A model generated the notes under the pieces. It saw only the letters and a list, made by a program, of their open reading frames with translations. It made no database searches and had not been told where the DNA came from. A stretch of 64,000 nt of DNA, taken from Hippopus hippopus (lineage: Eukaryota > Mollusca > Bivalvia > Cardiida > Cardiidae). The position numbers and the translations under genes were made by a program. This document shows, one piece after another, positions 62,404 to 64,000 of the stretch (positions within the stretch are counted from its first letter, which is position 1; every line of letters begins with the position of its first letter). Location: NCBI GenBank assembly GCA_946811185.2, contig OX328105.1, forward strand, positions 34,227,394 through 34,291,393, in the 5' to 3' direction.

Positions 62404-62450
62404 CTGGACATTGAAATTGAAGTGTTGTGTTCATCAGTATTAATTAATCC

Positions 62451-62678
62451 TTAACCCTTTACCAAACAATCCCTGATTTTTACGACCCTGAGATAGAAGC
62501 CTTTTGAAAACATTGTGGGAAAAGGAGAAAATGCTGGTAACCAGCATTTTCTCCATTTCCCACTATTTTTTCTACCTTGCTGGAAACAAATTTCAATTTT
62601 TGAGTTACGTTTATTTTGTCGTCTGCAAGTGCTTTCAGTTTGGACCTGTCTAAAATTTTGTCGTTTGGTAAAGAGTTC
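62451..62678 (+). repeat. Family A element
   Basis: TTAA at left, TTCA at right; hairpin with one mismatch. Confidence 0.88.
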
Positions 62679-62729
62679 ACTCTTGTGTCAAGTCTACGAA
62701 ATTTCCTGACTTGTTCAAATTGCTTCAGG

Positions 62730-63110
62730 ATGCTTTAAATGATTGGGTTTGTGTTTGAAATGCTAGAAAACAGTGTGGGTGAAGGAGAAAATTCTATCAA
62801 CAAACATTTTCTCCCTTTCCCATTATGTTTTCAAAAGCCATCCTTTTCAGGGTCATCAAAATGGATTTGTGTGTTATGGGTTAAACTGTCGAATCTGCCC
62901 CGGTTGACTTTCACAGAAACAAAATTTTCTTTGGTTATTTTAACTTTTACCAAATAATCACGTGTCATAACAACCCTGAGCCAAGAGTTTTTTCGATAAC
63001 ATTGTGCGAAAGAAAAAAAAAATCTGGTAATCAGCATTTTCTCTTTTTCCCCATAATGTTTTCTACCTTTCAAAGATAAGTCCCATCATTAGGGCCTTGT
63101 TTTATTTTCT
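62730..63110. repeat. Two decayed family A elements in opposite orientation
   Basis: 62730-62884 (hairpin, short arm, end atgggTTAA) and 62940-63110 (short arm first, hairpin damaged). Confidence 0.65.
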
Positions 63111-63282
63111 CTTATAGCTCGTACACATTTCTTTCAAAATGAACAAGTCAAAGAGTTCATTCGTATTTTATGGAGTTTTCATGACTGAAACCATTGTTAT
63201 AGAGGTGAAGAAGCAAATCAGCCTGACCGAATGTATTCAAAGGCTAAGGTTGTTCTTAAGGGTTTGGTGCTACAAAAACTGA

Positions 63283-64000
63283 TTTGAGCCGTGCTCTGTG
63301 AAAAGGGGGCTTGATGCATCTGCAAAAAGTATCGACCCAGGTTAGTACAGATAACTGTCCCAAAAGGCGATGTTACTTTTTGACTGGTCGCCTCTGGGTA
63401 CAGAGACGATCAAGACAAAAACAGTTGAAATCTCCGCACAGATTTTGTGCGCAAGTTTCAACTCTCATAATTTCACAAATAGAGCACAAAACTAGGAATT
63501 GAACATACCTGTTGCTTGCGTATTCAATAATCCTTCGTTTGAAGTACAAATATTTTCAATTTAAACGCAGAACATAGGAAAAAACAGTTCATCTGCTACT
63601 CGAGTAATTTACGTTCCCGAAAACTTACAAAATGGCCGCCACACACGATAGATTTCGTCAGTTTTTTTTTTTCCGAGATTTCCATGTTATAAACAACTTC
63701 TACAAGCTCTTAAGGTAATGAAAGGTTTAATAATTTGTCCTTGGTCGTGTTTGTTGCTAAAAGTTAATTGCATTTCGCTGCAATACAGATTAAACCGACG
63801 AAACAGGAAGTCAGTATAGCGCTCTATCTTTGCTACCGGAAAATTTACGATGGACTTGAGACGGTACGGTGCACAATAAATGTCCAAATATGAAAAAAAA
63901 AATCACCGTAGCGTCTCATTATTGAGACTACGACCTGCGCGGACTGCGGACCGAGGCCGAAAACTTTTGCTTTTGATCAATGTTCTGCATGTCAAAGAAC
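63283..64000 (+). repeat. Family B element split by a 585-bp unknown insertion
   Basis: gccgtgctctgtgaaaaggg..gtatcgacccaggt at 63283-63343 and cctgcgcggactgcgg..ctgcatgtcaaagaac from 63932 to the window end. The sequence between is not recognised and contains no supported gene. Confidence 0.7.

Noticed and set aside
59819..60904. Antisense frames of 130 and 157 codons within the LINE
   Set aside because: Shadows of the reverse transcriptase frame.
61208..61546. 112-codon plus-strand frame after the LINE ORF
   Set aside because: Overlaps the ORF end in another frame and the A/T-rich 3' tail; hydrophobic by composition only.
1..64000. CRISPR array because of many evenly similar repeats
   Set aside because: Repeats are 228-bp transposon copies with inverted ends and irregular spacing in a eukaryotic gene; no spacers or cas genes.
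62404..64000. Further upstream DUOX peroxidase exons
   Set aside because: I read the minus strand for the expected helix before the RGRDYGL region and found only repeats and unmatched sequence. The next exon is probably beyond 64000.

Overview
This window is animal nuclear DNA, most likely from a bivalve mollusc. The evidence is a DUOX-type NADPH oxidase gene split into many small exons with GT/AG introns, tRNA-derived SINEs, a non-LTR retrotransposon, and hairpin repeats of kinds I associate with bivalve genomes. The assignment to bivalves is an inference from repeat style; no species is claimed. There is no bacterial gene organisation here: nearly all short open frames are chance frames inside repeats.

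One host gene runs through almost the whole window on the minus strand: a dual oxidase (DUOX). I reconstructed 23 coding exons between 62403 and 6106. They join with matching splice phases at all 22 junctions and give 1135 residues ending in a normal stop codon. The visible part starts inside the C-terminal part of the peroxidase-like domain. It continues through a first membrane segment, a long intracellular region with two canonical EF-hands, six haem-carrying membrane helices, and the FAD and NADPH domains, and ends in the conserved Phe terminus. The N-terminal half of the peroxidase domain, signal peptide and promoter lie beyond 64000. The region 1-6100 lies downstream of the gene and holds only repeats.

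The introns are packed with mobile elements. The dominant one is a 228-230 bp non-autonomous element (called family A here). It is flanked by TTAA, ends in CCCTTTACC/GGTAAAGGG, and carries a central 33-bp-arm hairpin. About 65-70 whole or partial copies can be recognised, roughly one per kb. Other layers are: family B (about 250 bp, gcTTAAtgcat...gcaTTAAgcccc ends), family D (about 290 bp), tRNA-derived SINEs (family F), long hairpin elements, mariner-like elements with TA target duplications (23688-24674, 45853-47294 with 46176-46402 nested inside, 50999-52000), larger composite elements (15200-16255, 36983-38344, 54130-54905), two minisatellites, and one nearly full LINE (about 57690-61558, plus strand, antisense to DUOX) with an intact 1145-codon endonuclease/reverse-transcriptase frame.

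The points most worth a second look are: (1) the very dense TTAA hairpin family, with matched sequence changes on both hairpin arms and one copy made of two long arms; (2) its repeated insertion into the TTAA sites of family B; (3) a DUOX poly(A) signal that appears to lie inside a decayed family A copy; (4) an in-frame 24-bp duplication that creates a second acceptor in the NADPH-binding domain; (5) repeat ends lying within about 15 nt of five DUOX splice donors; (6) an apparent paralogous empty site for the LINE. I found no new multi-gene system.
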